Shown: positions 1-13,021 of the stretch, one piece after another
Position numbering within the stretch: the first letter of the stretch is position 1
How the letters are laid out: each line of letters opens with the position of its first letter
Source: Megascapheus bottae
Taxonomy: Eukaryota; Chordata; Mammalia; Rodentia; Geomyidae
Assembly: GCA_024803745.1 (NCBI GenBank)
Contig: JANJXV010001824.1
Coordinates: forward strand, 1-64,000
Direction of reading: 5' to 3'
DNA: 64,000 nucleotides
Position numbers and translations under genes: made by a program
The notes under the pieces: model-generated
Told to the model about the DNA's origin: nothing
Databases searched by the model: none
The model's input: the letters and a program-made list of their open reading frames with translations, nothing else

Positions 1-2369
1 TCCCACACCTCCTTTCTATGAATTCACTCACCTTCATTCTTACTTCAGAAACATCCATTCTATGACCTCACACAACTCCATTCTATGACTTCACAAACCT
101 CCATTCTGTGAATTCACACATCTCCATTCTGTGTTCACACAACTCCATTCGGTGACTTCACACACCTCCATTCTTACTTCACAAACCTCCATTCTATGAC
201 TTCACACACTTCCATTCTATGACTTCACACACCTCCATTCTGTGACTTCTCACACCTCCATTCTGAGTTCACACACCTCCATTCTGTGACTACACACACC
301 TCCATTCCGTGACTTCACGCACCTCCATTGGGTGACTTCACACACCTCCATTCCCTGACTACACACCTCCAATCTGGGACTTCACACACCTCCATTCTGT
401 GACTTCATACACCCCCATTCTATGACTTCACACACCTCCATTGTGACTTCACACACCTCCATTCTATGTGTTCACACACCTCCATTCTGACTTCGCAAAC
501 CTCCATTCTATGACTTCACAGACTTTGAATATGTGACTTCACTCACCTCCACTCTATGACTTCACACTTCTCCATTCTATGACTTCCCACACCTCCTTTC
601 CATGACTTCACCCACCCCCATTCTATGACTTCACACCTCCATTCTGACTTCACACACCTCCATTCTTTGACTTCACACACCTCCATTCTATGAGTTCACA
701 CACCACCATTTTGACTTCACACACCTCCATTCTATGACTTCACACACCTTCATTATTACTTCAGAAACATCCATTCTATGACTTCACACACATCCATTCT
801 ATGACTTCACACACCTCCATTCTATGACTTCACACAACTCCATTCTTTGACTTCACACACCTCCATTCTATGTCTTCACACACCTCCATTGTGACTTCAC
901 ACACGTCCATTCTATGAGTTCACACACCTCCATTCTGCCTTCACACACCTCCATTCTATGACTTCACACTCCTCCATTCTGACTTCACACAGCTCCATTC
1001 TGTGAATTCACAAAATTCCATTCTATGATTTCACACACCTCCATACTGTGACTTCACACACCTCCATCTATGACTTCAAACACCTCCATTCTGAGTTCAC
1101 ACACCTCCATTCTGTGACTTCACACACCTCCATTCTGACTTCACACACCTCCAATATATGACTTCACACACCTCCATTCTGTGACGTCACACACCTCCAT
1201 TCTATGAGTTCACACACGTACATTCTAGGACTTCACACTCCTCAATTCTGGCATCACACTGCTCCAATCTATGACTTCACAGACCTCGAATCTGTGACTT
1301 CACTCACCTCCATTCTATGACTTCACACTCCTCTATTCTATGACTTCCCACAACTCCTTTCTATGACTTCACCCACCTCTATTAAATGACTTCACACCTC
1401 CATTCTGACTTCACACACCTCCATTCTCTGACTTCACACACCTCCATTCTATGACTTCACACACCTCCATTCTATGACTTCACACACCTTCATTCTTACT
1501 TCAGAAACATCCATTATATGACCTCACACACCTCCATTCTATGACTTCACAAACCTCCATTCTGTGACTTCCCACACCTCCATTCTGAGTTCACACATCT
1601 CGATTCTGTGACTTCACACACCTCCCTTCTGACTTCACACACCTCCCTTCTGTGACTTCACACACCTCCATTGTGAGTTCACCCACTTCCATTCTGTGAC
1701 TTCACAAACCTCCATTATGTTACTTCACACACCTCCATTCTGTGACTTCACACACCTCCATTCTATGACTTCACACACCTCCATTCTATGAATTCACACA
1801 CCTCCATTCTGTGACTTCACACACCTCCATTGTATGACCTCACACACCTCTATTCTGTGACTTCACACACCTCCTTTCTGAGTTCACACAATTCAATTCT
1901 ATGATTTCACACACCTGCATTGTGACTTCACCCACCTCCATTCTATGAGTTCACACACCTGCATTGTGACTTCACACACCTCCATTCTATGACTTCACAC
2001 ATCTCCATTCTGACTTCACACACCACCATGCTGTGACTTCACACACCTCCCGCTGTGACTTCACACACCTCCAATCTATGACTTCACACACTTCCAATCT
2101 ATGACTTCAAACACCTCCATTCTATGACTTCACACACCTCCATTCTATGACTTCACACACCTGCATTCTGACTTCACACACCTCCATTCTCTGAATTCAC
2201 ACACCTCCATTCTATGACTTCACACACCTCCATTATGTAACTTCACACACTTCCAATGTTTGACTTCGCAAACCTCCATTCCATGACTTCATACACCTCC
2301 ATTCTATGACTTCACACACATCCATTCTTTGACTTCACAAACCTCCATTTTGACTTCACACACCTCCAT
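1..2369 (+). repeat. Y block with modules A and B2
   Basis: Module A is at about 520-640 and module B2 starts at 1284. A perfect TGACGTCA lies at 1182-1189. The stretch 1747-2037 recurs at about 3500-3790 with a 1,753-bp offset. The segment from about 2038 resembles later sequence near 5590, 12480 and 15730 (CTCCCTCTGTGAC and CCAATCTATG units). No gene is visible. Confidence 0.8.
520..640 (+). repeat. Module A (TTTGAATATG marker), representative
   Basis: A rare variant cluster starts with ACTTTGAATATGTGAC, then CTCACCTCCACTC, an ACACTTCTCC unit, CCCACACCTCC and CCCACCCCCATTC. GAAT occurs at 527 and equivalents at 10604, 16276, 21480, 25383, 27716, 30267, 38541, 43946, 47419, 50869, 57641 and 59411 (13 seen). 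The four copies at 43946, 47419, 50869 and 59411 share a derived GAATACG. The distance from GAAT to CCCACAC is 59 bp, the same as in modules B1 and B2, so the three are paralogous. Module A often follows a B1 module and precedes a B2. Confidence 0.85.
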
Positions 2370-3782
2370 TCTGTGACTTCACACACATCCATTCTTTGAC
2401 TTCATACACCACAATTTTGAATTCACACAAGTCCATTCATTGACTTCACACACCTCCATTCTCTGACTTCACACACCTCCATTTTGACTTCACACACTTC
2501 CATTCTGTGACTTCACGAACCTCCATTCTATGACTTCACACACCTCCCTTCTATGAATTCACACACCGCCATTCTGTGACTTCACACACCTCCATTTTGA
2601 GTTCACCAACTTCCATTCTGTGACTTCACACAACTCCATTCTACGACTTCACATACCTCATTTCTGAGTTGACACAACTCCATTTTGTGACTTCAAATAC
2701 CTCTAATCTAACTTCACACACCTCCATTCTATGACTTCACACACCTCCATTCTGTGACTTCAAAAACCACCATTCTATGACTTCACACATCTCCATTGTG
2801 ACTTCGACACCTCCATTCTATGAGTTCACACAGCTCCTTTCTGACTTCACACACCTCCATTCTATGACTTCGCACACCTGTATTCTCACTTCACACATCT
2901 CCATTCTGTGACTTCACATTCCTCCATTCTTTGACTTCACACCCCTCCATTCTTTGCCTTCACACATCTCCACTCTGTGACTTTACAGACCTCCATTCTG
3001 TGACTTCACACACCTCCCTTCTGTGACTTCACACTCCTCCATTCTATGACTTCACACACCTCCATTCTAAGACTTCACACACCTCCATTCTATGACTTCA
3101 CACACTTCCATTGTTTGACATCACACACCTCTATTCTTTGACTTTACACACCTCCGTTCCATGAATTCACACACCTCCATTCTATGAGTTCATACACCTC
3201 CATTCTATGAGTTCACACACCTTCATTCTTACTTCAGCAACATCCATTCTATGACTTCAGACACCTCCATTCTATGACTTCACACACCTTCATTCTTACT
3301 TCAGCAACATCCATTCTATGACTTCATACACCTCCATTCTATGATTCACAAACCTCCATTCTGTGACTTCACACACCTCCATTCTCGGTTCACACACCTC
3401 CATTCTGTGACTTCACACATCTCCATTCTGGGTTCACACACCTCCATTCTGTGACTTCACACACCTCCATTCTGACTTCACACACCTCCATTCTGTGACT
3501 TCACACACCTCCATTCTATGACTTCACACACCTCCATTCTATGAATTCACACACCTCCATTCTGTGACTTCACACACCTCCATTGTATGACTTCACACAC
3601 CTCTATTCTGTGACTTCACACACCTCCTTTCTGAGTTCACACAATTCCATTCTATGATTTCACACACCTGCATTGTGACTTCACCCACCTCCATTCTATG
3701 AGTTCACACACCTGCATTGTGACTTCACACACCTCCATTCTATGACTTCACACATCTCCATTCTGACTTCACACACCACCAT
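2370..3782 (+). repeat. 1,413-bp higher-order unit, copy 1
   Basis: It contains the ACAAGTCC marker, module D (2664) and a G pair (3223/3283). It is repeated immediately downstream with a constant 1,413-bp offset: for example TTCATACACC 2401 to 3814, CAAAAACC 2761 to 4174, and CAGCAAC 3301 to 4714. Only a handful of substitutions were seen between the copies by eye. Confidence 0.88.
3498..3520 (+). repeat. Representative 23-bp basic unit
   Basis: This copy matches the commonest form: core ACTTCACACACCTCC followed by ATTCTATG. The most variable positions are the fourth and fifth bases before the next core (CTATG, CTGTG, CTTTG, CTCTG) and the core start, where ACTTCAC becomes AGTTCAC, AATTCAC, ATTTCAC or ACATCAC. 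The 21-bp class carries tails CTG, GTG, TTG or ATG. A 19-base form with a shortened CACAC run (ACTTCACACCTCC) also recurs. Because 23 is not a multiple of three, three units (69 bp) are needed to return to the same reading frame. Confidence 0.95.
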
Positions 3783-4906
3783 GCTGTGACTTCACACACA
3801 TCCATTCTTTGACTTCATACACCACAATTTTGAATTCACACAAGTCCATTCATTGACTTCACACACCTCCATTCTCTGACTTCACACACCTCCATTTTGA
3901 CTTCACACACTTCCATTCTGTGACTTCACGAACCTCCATTCTATGACTTCACACACCTCCCTTCTATGAATTCACACACCGCCATTCTGTGACTTCACAC
4001 ACCTCCATTTTGAGTTCACCCACTTCCATTCTGTGACTTCACACAACTCCATTCTACGACTTCACATACCTCATTTCTGAGTTGACACAACTCCATTTTG
4101 TGACTTCAAATACCTCTAATCTAACTTCACACAACTCCATTCTATGACTTCACACACCTCCATTCTGTGACTTCAAAAACCACCATTCTATGACTTCACA
4201 CATCTCCATTGTGACTTCGACACCTCCATTCTATGAGTTCACACAGCTCCATTCTGACTTCACACACCTCCATTCTATGACTTCGCACACCTGTATTCTC
4301 ACTTCACACATCTCCATTCTGTGACTTCACATTCCTCCATTCTTTGACTTCACACCCCTCCATTCTTTGCCTTCACACACCTCCACTCTGTGACTTTACA
4401 GACCTCCATTCTGTGACTTCACACACCTCCCTTCTGTGACTTCACACTCCTCCATTCTATGACTTCACACACCTCCATTCTAAGACTTCACACACCTCCT
4501 TTCTATGACTTCACACACTTCCATTGTTTGACATCACACACCTCTATTCTTTGACTTTACACACCTCCGTTCCATGAATTCACACACCTCCATTCTATGA
4601 GTTCATACACCTCCATTCTATGAGTTCACACACCTTCATTCTTACTTCAGCAACATCCATTCTATGACTTCAGACACCTCCATTCTATGACTTCACACAC
4701 CTTCATTCTTACTTCAGCAACATCCATTCTATGACTTCATACACCTCCATTCTATGACTTCACAAACCTCCATTCTGTGACTTCACACACCTCCATTCTC
4801 GGTTCACACACCTCCATTCTGTGACTTCACACATCTCCATTCTGGGTTCACACACCTCCATTCTGTGACTTCACACACCTCCATTCTGACTTCACACACC
4901 TCCATT
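3783..4906 (+). repeat. 1,413-bp higher-order unit, copy 2 (partial)
   Basis: Second, shorter copy of the preceding unit; the match ends near 4905 where CTGTGAC is replaced by CTATGAC and a new block begins. The offset becomes 1,414 after a one-base difference (ATGATTCAC at 3341 versus ATGACTTCAC). It contains module D at 4077 and a G pair at 4637/4697. Confidence 0.85.
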
Positions 4907-5708
4907 CTATGACTTCACACACTTCCATTCTATGATTTCACACACCTCCATTCTGTGACTTCACACACCTCCTCTCTGAGTTCACACACCTCCATTCTGT
5001 GTCTTCACACACCTCCATTCTGTGACTTCAGACACCTCCTTCTATGACTTCACACACCTTCATTCTGTGACTTCACACACCTCCATTCTATGACTTCACA
5101 CACCTAGTTTCTGAGTTGACACACCTCCCTTCTTGTGATTTCACACACCTCCAATCTCAGTTCACACACCTCCATTCTATGACTTCACACACCTCCATTC
5201 TTTGACAACAAATACCACCATTCTATGACTTCACACACCTCCATTTTGACTTCACACACCTCCATTCTACGAGTTCACACACTTCCATTCTGCCTTCACC
5301 CACCTCCATTCTATGACTTCACTCAGGTCCATTCTGACTTCACACACCTCCATTTGTGAATTCACACACCACAATTTTGACTTCAAACACCTCCATTCTG
5401 TGACTTCAGACACCTCCATTCTGTGACTTCACACACCTCCATTTTGACTTCACACACCTCCATTCTGTGACTTCACACACCTCCATTCTGTGACTTCACA
5501 CTTCTCCATTCTGACTTCACACACCTCCATGCTGTGACTTCACACACCTCCATTCTATGACTTCACACACCTCCATTCTTTGACTTCACACACCTCCCTC
5601 TGTGACTTCACACACCTCCAATCTATGACTTCACACCCTTCCAATCTATGACTTCACACACCTCCATTCTATGACTTCACACACCTCCATTCTATGAGTT
5701 CACACACC
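4907..5708 (+). repeat. X block with module C
   Basis: Module C has CTAG at 5104; its CAAAAACC core is altered to CAAATACC near 5208. CTACGAGTTC and ACTCAGGTCC variants follow, then CCATGCTGTGAC and CTCCCTCTGTGAC units. No gene or unique sequence is visible. Confidence 0.75.
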
Positions 5709-6114
5709 TGCATTCTGACTTCACACACCTCCATTCTCTGACTTCACACACCTCCATTCTATGACTTCACACACCTCCATTCTGTAACTTCACACACTTC
5801 CAATGTTTGACTTCACAAACCTCCATTCCATGACTTCATACACCTCCATTCTATGACTTCACACACATCCATTCTTTGACTTCACACACCTCCATTTTGA
5901 CTTCACACACCTCCATTCTGTGACTTCACACACATCCATTCTTTGACTTCACACACCACAATTTTGACTTCACACAAGTCCATTCATTGACTTCACACAC
6001 CTCCATTCTCTGACTTCACACACCTCCATTTTGACTTCACACACTTCCATTCTGTGACTTCACACACCTCCATTCTATGACTTCACACTCCTCCCTTCTA
6101 TGAATTCACACACC
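5709..6114 (+). repeat. 406-bp tandem duplication, copy 1
   Basis: It runs from a TGCATTCTGAC unit through CTGTAACTTC (5781), CACCACAATTTTG and ACAAGTCC to the next TGCATTCTG. All tested landmarks recur 406 bp downstream: 5709 to 6115, 5781 to 6187, and 5941 to 6347. Confidence 0.88.
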
Positions 6115-6519
6115 TGCATTCTGACTTCACCCACCTCCATTCTCTGACTTCACACACCTCCATTCTATGACTTCACACACCTCCATTCTGTAACTTCACA
6201 CACTTCCAATGTCTGACTTCACAAACCTCCATTCCATGACTTCATACACCTCCATTCTATGACTTCACACACATCCATTCTTTGACTTCACACACCTGCA
6301 TTTTGACTTCACACACCTCCATTCTGTGACTTCACACACATCCATTCTTTGACTTCACACACCACAATTTTGACTTCACACAAGTCCATTCATTGACTTC
6401 ACACACCTCCATTCTCTGACTTCACACACCTCCATTTTGACTTCACACACTTCCATTCTGTGACTTCACACACCTCCATTCTTTGACTTCACACTCCTCC
6501 CTTCTATGAATTCACACAC
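6115..6519 (+). repeat. 406-bp tandem duplication, copy 2
   Basis: Second copy of the preceding unit, with a few substitutions (GTCTGAC for GTTTGAC, CCTGCATTTTG for CCTCCATTTTG, and TTTGAC for TATGAC near 6481). It ends where the CACCGCCATTC variant leads into module D at 6617. Confidence 0.85.
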
Positions 6520-7799
6520 CGCCATTCTGTGACTTCACACACCTCCATTTTGAGTTCACCAACTTCCATTCTGTGACTTCACACACCTCCATTCTATGAC
6601 TTCACATACCTCATTTCTGAGTTGACACACCTCCATTTTGTGACTTCACATACCTCTAATCTAACTTCACGCACCTCCATTCTATGACTTCACACACCTC
6701 CATTCTGTGACTTCAAAAACCACCATTCTATGACTTCACACATCTCCATTGTGACTTCACACACCTCCATTCTATGAGTTCACACAGCTCCTTTCTGACT
6801 TCACACACCTCCATTCTATGACTTCGCACACCTGTATTCTCACTTCACACATCTCCATTCTGTGACTTCACATTCCTCCATTCTTTGACTTCATACCCCT
6901 CCATTCTGTGCCTTCACACACCTCCACTCTGTGACTTTACAGACCTCCATTCTGTGACTTCACACAACTCCGTTCCATGAATTCACACACCTCCATTCTA
7001 TGAGTTCATACACCTCCATTCTATGAGTTCACACACCTTCATTCTTACTTCAGCAACATCCATTCTATGACTTCAGACACCTCCATTCTATGACTTCACA
7101 CACCTTCATTCTTACTTCAGCAACATCCATTCTATGACTTCATACAACTCCATTCTATGACTTCACAAACCTCCATTCTGTGACGTCACACACCTCCATT
7201 CTGTGACTTCACACACCTCCTCTCTGAGTTCACACACCTCCATTCTTGTCTTCACACACCTCTATTCTGTGACTTCAAACACCTCCTTCTATGACTTTAC
7301 ACACATTCATTCTGTGACTTCACACACCTCCATTCTATGACTTCACACACCTAGTTTCTGAGTTGACACACCTCCCTTCTGTGATTTCACACACCTCCAA
7401 TCTGAGTTCACACACCTCCATTCTATGACTTCACACACCTCCATTCTTTGACATCAAAAACCACCATTCTATGACTTCACACACCTCCATTTTGACTTCA
7501 CACACCTCCATTCTACGAGTTCACACACTTCCATTCTGCCTTCACCCACCTCCATTCTATGACTTGACTCAGCTCCATTCTGACTTCACAAACCTCCATT
7601 TGTGAATTCACACACCAAAATTTTGACTTCAAACACCTCCATTCTGTGACTTCACACACCTCTATTCTGTGACTTCACACACCACCATTGTTTGACTTCA
7701 CACACCTCCATTCTTGGACTTCACACACCTCCATTCCATGACTTCACACACCTCCATTCTTTGAGTTCACAAAACTCCATTTTCACTTCACACACATCC
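6520..7799 (+). repeat. X block with modules D and C
   Basis: Module D (6617), a G pair (7040/7100), a perfect TGACGTCA (7181-7188) and module C (7351) follow in order. The block ends with ACTCAGCTCC and CATTCTTGGAC variants before the first H marker. No gene is visible. Confidence 0.75.
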
Positions 7800-9181
7800 A
7801 TTCTATGACTTCACACCTTCATTCCTACTTCAGAAACATCCATTCTATGACTGCACACACCTCCATTCTATCACTTCACACACCTCCATTCTGAATTCAC
7901 ACAGCTCCATTCTATGACGTCACAAACCTCCATTCTGTGACTTCACACACTTCCATTCTATGACTTCACACACCTTCATTCTTACTTCACAAACATCCAT
8001 TCTATGACTTCACACACATCCATTCTACGACTTCACACACCTCCATTCTGTGACTTCACACACCTCCATTCTATGTCTTCACACACCTCCATTATGACTT
8101 CACACACCTCCATTCTATGAGTTCACACACCTCCATTCTAACTTCACACACCTCCATTCTGTGACTTCACACTCCGCCATTCTGACTTCACACTCCTCCA
8201 TTCTGTGAATTCACAAAACTCCATTCTATGATTTCACACAACTCCATACTATGACTGCACACACCTCCATCTATGACTTCACACACCTCCAATCTGAGTT
8301 AACACACCTCCATTCTGTGACTTCACACACCTCCATTCTGACTTCACACACCAATGTATGACTTCACACACCTCCATTCTGTGACTTCACACACTTCCAT
8401 TGTGACATCACACACCTCCATTCTATGAGTTCACATACCTCCATTCTATGACTTCACACACCTCCATTGTGACTTCACACACCTCTATTCTATGACTTCA
8501 CAGACCGCGAATCTGTGACTTCACTCACCTCCACTCTATGACTTCACACTGCTCCATTCTATGACTTCCCACACCTCCTTTCTATGACTTCACCCACCTC
8601 TATTAGATGACATCACACCTCCATTCTGACTTCAGATACCTCCATTCAGATACTTCACACACCTCCATTCTATGACTTCACACACCTCCATTCTATGACT
8701 TCACACACCTTCATTCTTACTTCAGAAACATCCATTCTATGACCTCACACAACTCCATTATATGACTTCACAAACCTTCATTCTGTGAATTCACATACCT
8801 CCATTCTGTGTTCACACAACTCCATTCGGTGACTTCACACACCTCCATTCTTACTTCACATACCTCCATTCTATGACTTCACACACTTCCATTCTATGAC
8901 TTCACACATCTCCATTCTGTGACTTCTCATACCTCCATTCTGAGTTCACACACCTCCATTCTGTGACTTCACACACCACCATTCCGTGACTTCACACACC
9001 TCCACTCTGTGACTTCACACACCTCCATTCCCTGACTACACACCTCCATTCTGTGACTTCACACACCTCCATTCTGTGACATCAAACACCTCCATTGTGA
9101 CTTCACACACCTCCATTCTATGACTTCACACACCTCCATTGTGACTTCACACACCTCCATTCTATGAGTTCACATACCTCC
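7800..9181 (+). repeat. 1.34-1.38 kb Y unit, copy 1
   Basis: It contains H (about 7820), TGACGTCA (7915), CACACCAATGTATG (about 8346), a B1 variant with CCGCGA (8505) and CATTCGGTGAC (about 8823). Landmarks recur downstream at offset 1,382 at the start and 1,335-1,336 later. The 46-bp change is a two-unit difference near 8000. Confidence 0.85.
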
Positions 9182-10455
9182 ATTTTGACTTCACACACCT
9201 TCATTCCTACTTCAGAAACATCCATTCTATGACTGCACACACCTCCATTCTATCACTTCACACACCTCCGTTCTGAATTCACACAGCTCCATTCTATGAC
9301 GTCACACACCTCCATTCTGTGACTTCACACACTACCATTCTATGACTTCACACACCTTCATTCTTACTTCACAAACATCCATTCTATGACTTCACACACC
9401 TCCATTCTATGTCTTCACACACCTCCATTATGACTTCACACACCTCCATTCTATGAGTTCACACACCTCCATTCTAACTTCACACACCTCCATTCTGTGA
9501 CTTCATACTCCGCCATTCTGACTTCACACTCCTCCATTCTGTGAATTCACAAATCTCCATTCTATGATTTCACACAACTCCATACTATGACTGCACACAC
9601 CTCCATCTATGACTTCACACACCTCCAATCTGAGATCTCACACCTCCATTCTGTGACTTCACACACATCCATTCTGACTTCACACACCAATGTATGACTT
9701 CACACACCTCCATTCTGTGACTTCACACACTTCCCTTGTGACATCACACACCTCCAATCTATGAGTTCACATACCTCCATTCTATGACTTCACACACCTC
9801 CATTCTGACTTCACACACCTCTATTCTACGACCTCACAGACCTCGAATCTGTGACTTCACTCACCTCCACTCTATGACTTCACACTGCTCCATTCTATGA
9901 CTTCCCACACCTCCTTTCTATGACTTCACCCACCTCTATTAGATGACTTCACACCTCCATTCTGACTTCAGATACCTCCATTCTGTGACTTCACACACCT
10001 CCATTCTATGACTTTACACACCTCCATTCTATGACTTCACACACCTAATTCTTACTTCCGAAACATCCATTCTATGACCTCACACAACTCCATTCTATGA
10101 CTTCACAAACCTGCATTCTGTGAATTCACACACCTCCATTCTGAGTTCACACAACTCCATTCGGTGACTTCACACACCTCCATTCTTACTTCACAAACCT
10201 CCATTCTATGACTTCACACACTTCCATTCTATGACTTCACACACCTCCATTCTGTGACTTCTCACATCTCCATTCTGAGTTCACACACCTCCATTCTGTG
10301 ACTTCACACACCTCCATTCCGTGACTTCACACACCTCCATTCTGTGACTTCACACACCTCCATTCCCTGACTACACACCTCCATTCTGTGACTTCACACA
10401 CCTCCATTCTGTGACTTCACACACCTACATTGTGACTTCACACACCTCCATTCTA
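9182..10455 (+). repeat. 1.34-1.38 kb Y unit, copy 2
   Basis: Second copy of the preceding unit: H (about 9202), TGACGTCA (9297), CACACCAATGTATG (about 9687), B1 (9841), CATTCGGTGAC (10158) and CATTCCGTGAC (10315). The same H to B1 arrangement recurs near 25.5-27.4 kb and 37.0-38.1 kb. Confidence 0.85.
9837..9960 (+). repeat. Module B1 (CCTCGAATCTG ... CTATTAGATG), representative
   Basis: It begins CAGACCTCGAATCTGTGAC, then has ACACTGCTCC, CCCACACCTCC and CACCTCTATTAGATG. Copies start (at CCTCGA) near 8505 (CCGCGA variant), 9841, 20554, 25773, 27111, 29503, 37684, 46741, 50191, 57187 (GAAACTG variant) and 58733. Headless or truncated copies lie near 24920 and 43340. GAAT to CCCACAC is 59 bp, as in A and B2. 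It is normally followed by a TTCTTACTTCAGAAAC marker and a CATTCGGTGAC unit. Confidence 0.85.
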
Positions 10456-10815
10456 TGAGTTCACACACCTCCATTCTGACTTCAAATACCTCCATTCTAT
10501 GACTTCACACACCTCCATTGTTACTTCACACACCTCCATTCTATGAGTTCACACACCTCCATTCTGACTTGACAAACCTCCATTCTATGACTTCACAGAC
10601 TTTGAATATGTGACTTCACTCACCTCCACTCTATGACTTCACACTTCTCCATTCCATGACTTCCCACACCTCCTTTCCATGATTTCACCCCCCCCATTCT
10701 ATGACTTCACACCTCCATTCTGACTTCACACACCACCATTCTTTGACTTCACACACCTCCATTCTATGAGTTCACACACCACCATTTTGACTTCACACAC
10801 CTCCATTCTATGACT
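10456..10815 (+). repeat. Y fragment with module A, cut at its right end
   Basis: Module A (GAAT 10604) is followed by a CCCCCCCATTC variant. The usual continuation to B2 is missing: at about 10,815 the sequence passes into ACCACAATTTTG and ACAAGTCC units typical of X blocks. This is a Y-to-X junction. Confidence 0.75.
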
Positions 10816-13021
10816 ACACACACCACAATTTTGACTTCACACAAGTCCATTCATTGACTTCACACACCTCCATTCTCTGACTTCACACACCTCCATTTTG
10901 ACTAAACATACTTCCATTCTGTGACTTCACACACCTCCATTCTATGACTTCACACACCTCCCTTCTATGAATTCACACACCGCCATTCTGTGACTTCACA
11001 CACCTCCATTTTGAGTTCACCCACTTCCATTCTGTGACTTCACACACCTCCATTCTATGACTTCACATACCTCATTTCTGAGTTGACACACCTCCATTTT
11101 GTGACTTCACATACCTCTAATCTAACTTCACACACCTCCATTCTATGACTTCACACACCACCATTCTGTGACTTCAAAAACCACCATTCTATGACTTCAC
11201 ACATCTCCATTGTGACTTCGACACCTCCATTGTATGAGTTCACACAGCTCCATTCTGACTTCACACACCTCCATTCTATGACTTCGCACACCTGTATTCT
11301 CACTTCACACATCTCCATTCTGTGACTTCACATTCCTCCATTCTTTGACTTCACACCCCTCCATTCTGTGCTTTCACACACCTCCACTCTGTGACTTTAC
11401 AGACCTCCATTCTGTGACTTCACACACCTCCCTTCTGTGACTTCACATACCTCCATTCTATGACTTAAAACACCTCCATTCTAAGACTTCACACACCTCC
11501 ATTCTATGACTTCACACACTTCCATTGTTTGACATCATACACCTCCATTCTTTGACTTCACAAACCTCCGTTCCATGAATTCACACACCTCCATTCTATG
11601 AGTTCATACACCTCCATTCTATGAGTTCACACACCTTCATTCTTACTTCAGCAACATCCATTCTTTGACTTCAGACACCTCCATTCTGTGACTTCACACA
11701 CCTCCATTCTGACTTCACACACCTCCATTCTATGAATTCACACACTTCCATTCTATGACTTCACACAACTCCATTCTGTGACTTCACACACCTCCTCTCT
11801 GAGTTCAAACGCCTCCATTCTGTGTCTTCAAACACCTCCATTCTGTGACTTCAGACACCTCCTTCTATGACTTCACACACCTTCATTCTGTGACTTCACA
11901 CACCTCCATTCTATGACTTCACACACCTAGTTTCTGAGTTGACACACCTCCCTTCTGTGATTTCACACACGTCCAATCTGAGTTCACACAACTCCATTCT
12001 ATTACTTCACACACCTCCATTCTTTGACATCAAAAACCACCATTCTATGACTTCACACACCTCCATTTTGACTTCACACACCTCCATTCTACGAGTTCAC
12101 ACACTTCCATTCTGCCTTCACCCACCTCCATTCTATGACTTCACTCAGCTCCATTCTGACTTCACACACCTCCATTTGTGAATTCACACACCACAATTTT
12201 GACTTCAAACACCTCCATTCTGTGACTTCACACACCTCCATTCTGTGACTTCACACACCTCCATTTTGACTTCACACACCTCCATTCTGTGACTTCACAC
12301 ACCTCCATTCTGTGACTTCACACATCTCCATTCTGACTTCACACACCTCCATGCTGTGACTTCACACACCTCCATTCTATGACTTCACACACCTCCATTC
12401 TTTGACTACACACACCTCCATTCTATGACTTCACACACCTCCACTGTGACTTCACAGATCTCCATTCTGTGACTTCACACACCTCCCTCTGTGACTTCAC
12501 ACACCTCCAATCTATGACTTCACACCCTTCCAATCTATGACTTCACACACCTCCATTCTATGACTTCACACACCTCCATTCTATGACTTCACACACCTGC
12601 ATTCTGACTCACACACCTCCATTCTCTGACTTCACACACCTCCATTCTATGACTTCACACACCTCCACACTGTAACTTCACACACTTCCAATGTTTGACT
12701 TCACAAACCTTCATTCCATGACTTCATACACCTCCATTCTATGACTTCACACACATCCATTCTTTGACTTCACACACCTCCATTTTGACTTCACACACCT
12801 CCATTCTGTGACTTCACACACATCCATTCTTTGACTTCACATACCACAATTTACTTCACACAAGTCCATTCATTGACTTCACACATCTCCATTCTCTGAC
12901 TTCACACACCTCCATTCTGACTTCACACACTTCCATTCTGTGACTTCACACACCTCCATTCTATGACTTCACACACCTCCCTTCTATGAATTCACACACC
13001 GCCATTCTGTGACTTCACACA
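10816..13021 (+). repeat. X block with modules D and C
   Basis: ACAAGTCC, module D (11078), a single G marker (about 11637), module C (11927), CTACGAGTTC, CCATGCTGTGAC, CTGTAACTTC and the deletion variant CACAATTTACTTC (about 12847) occur in order. An exact TGACTCA appears at 12605-12611 through loss of one T. An 80-codon frame at 11939-12181 is only repeat sequence. Confidence 0.75.

Noticed and set aside
11939..12181. 80-codon open frame on the plus strand
   Set aside because: It is translated minisatellite (recurring HTS/HLHS/PPF peptides) that escapes TGA only because of local unit variants in and after a C module. No start context, no conserved domain, and equivalent positions in other C modules are not open for the same length.
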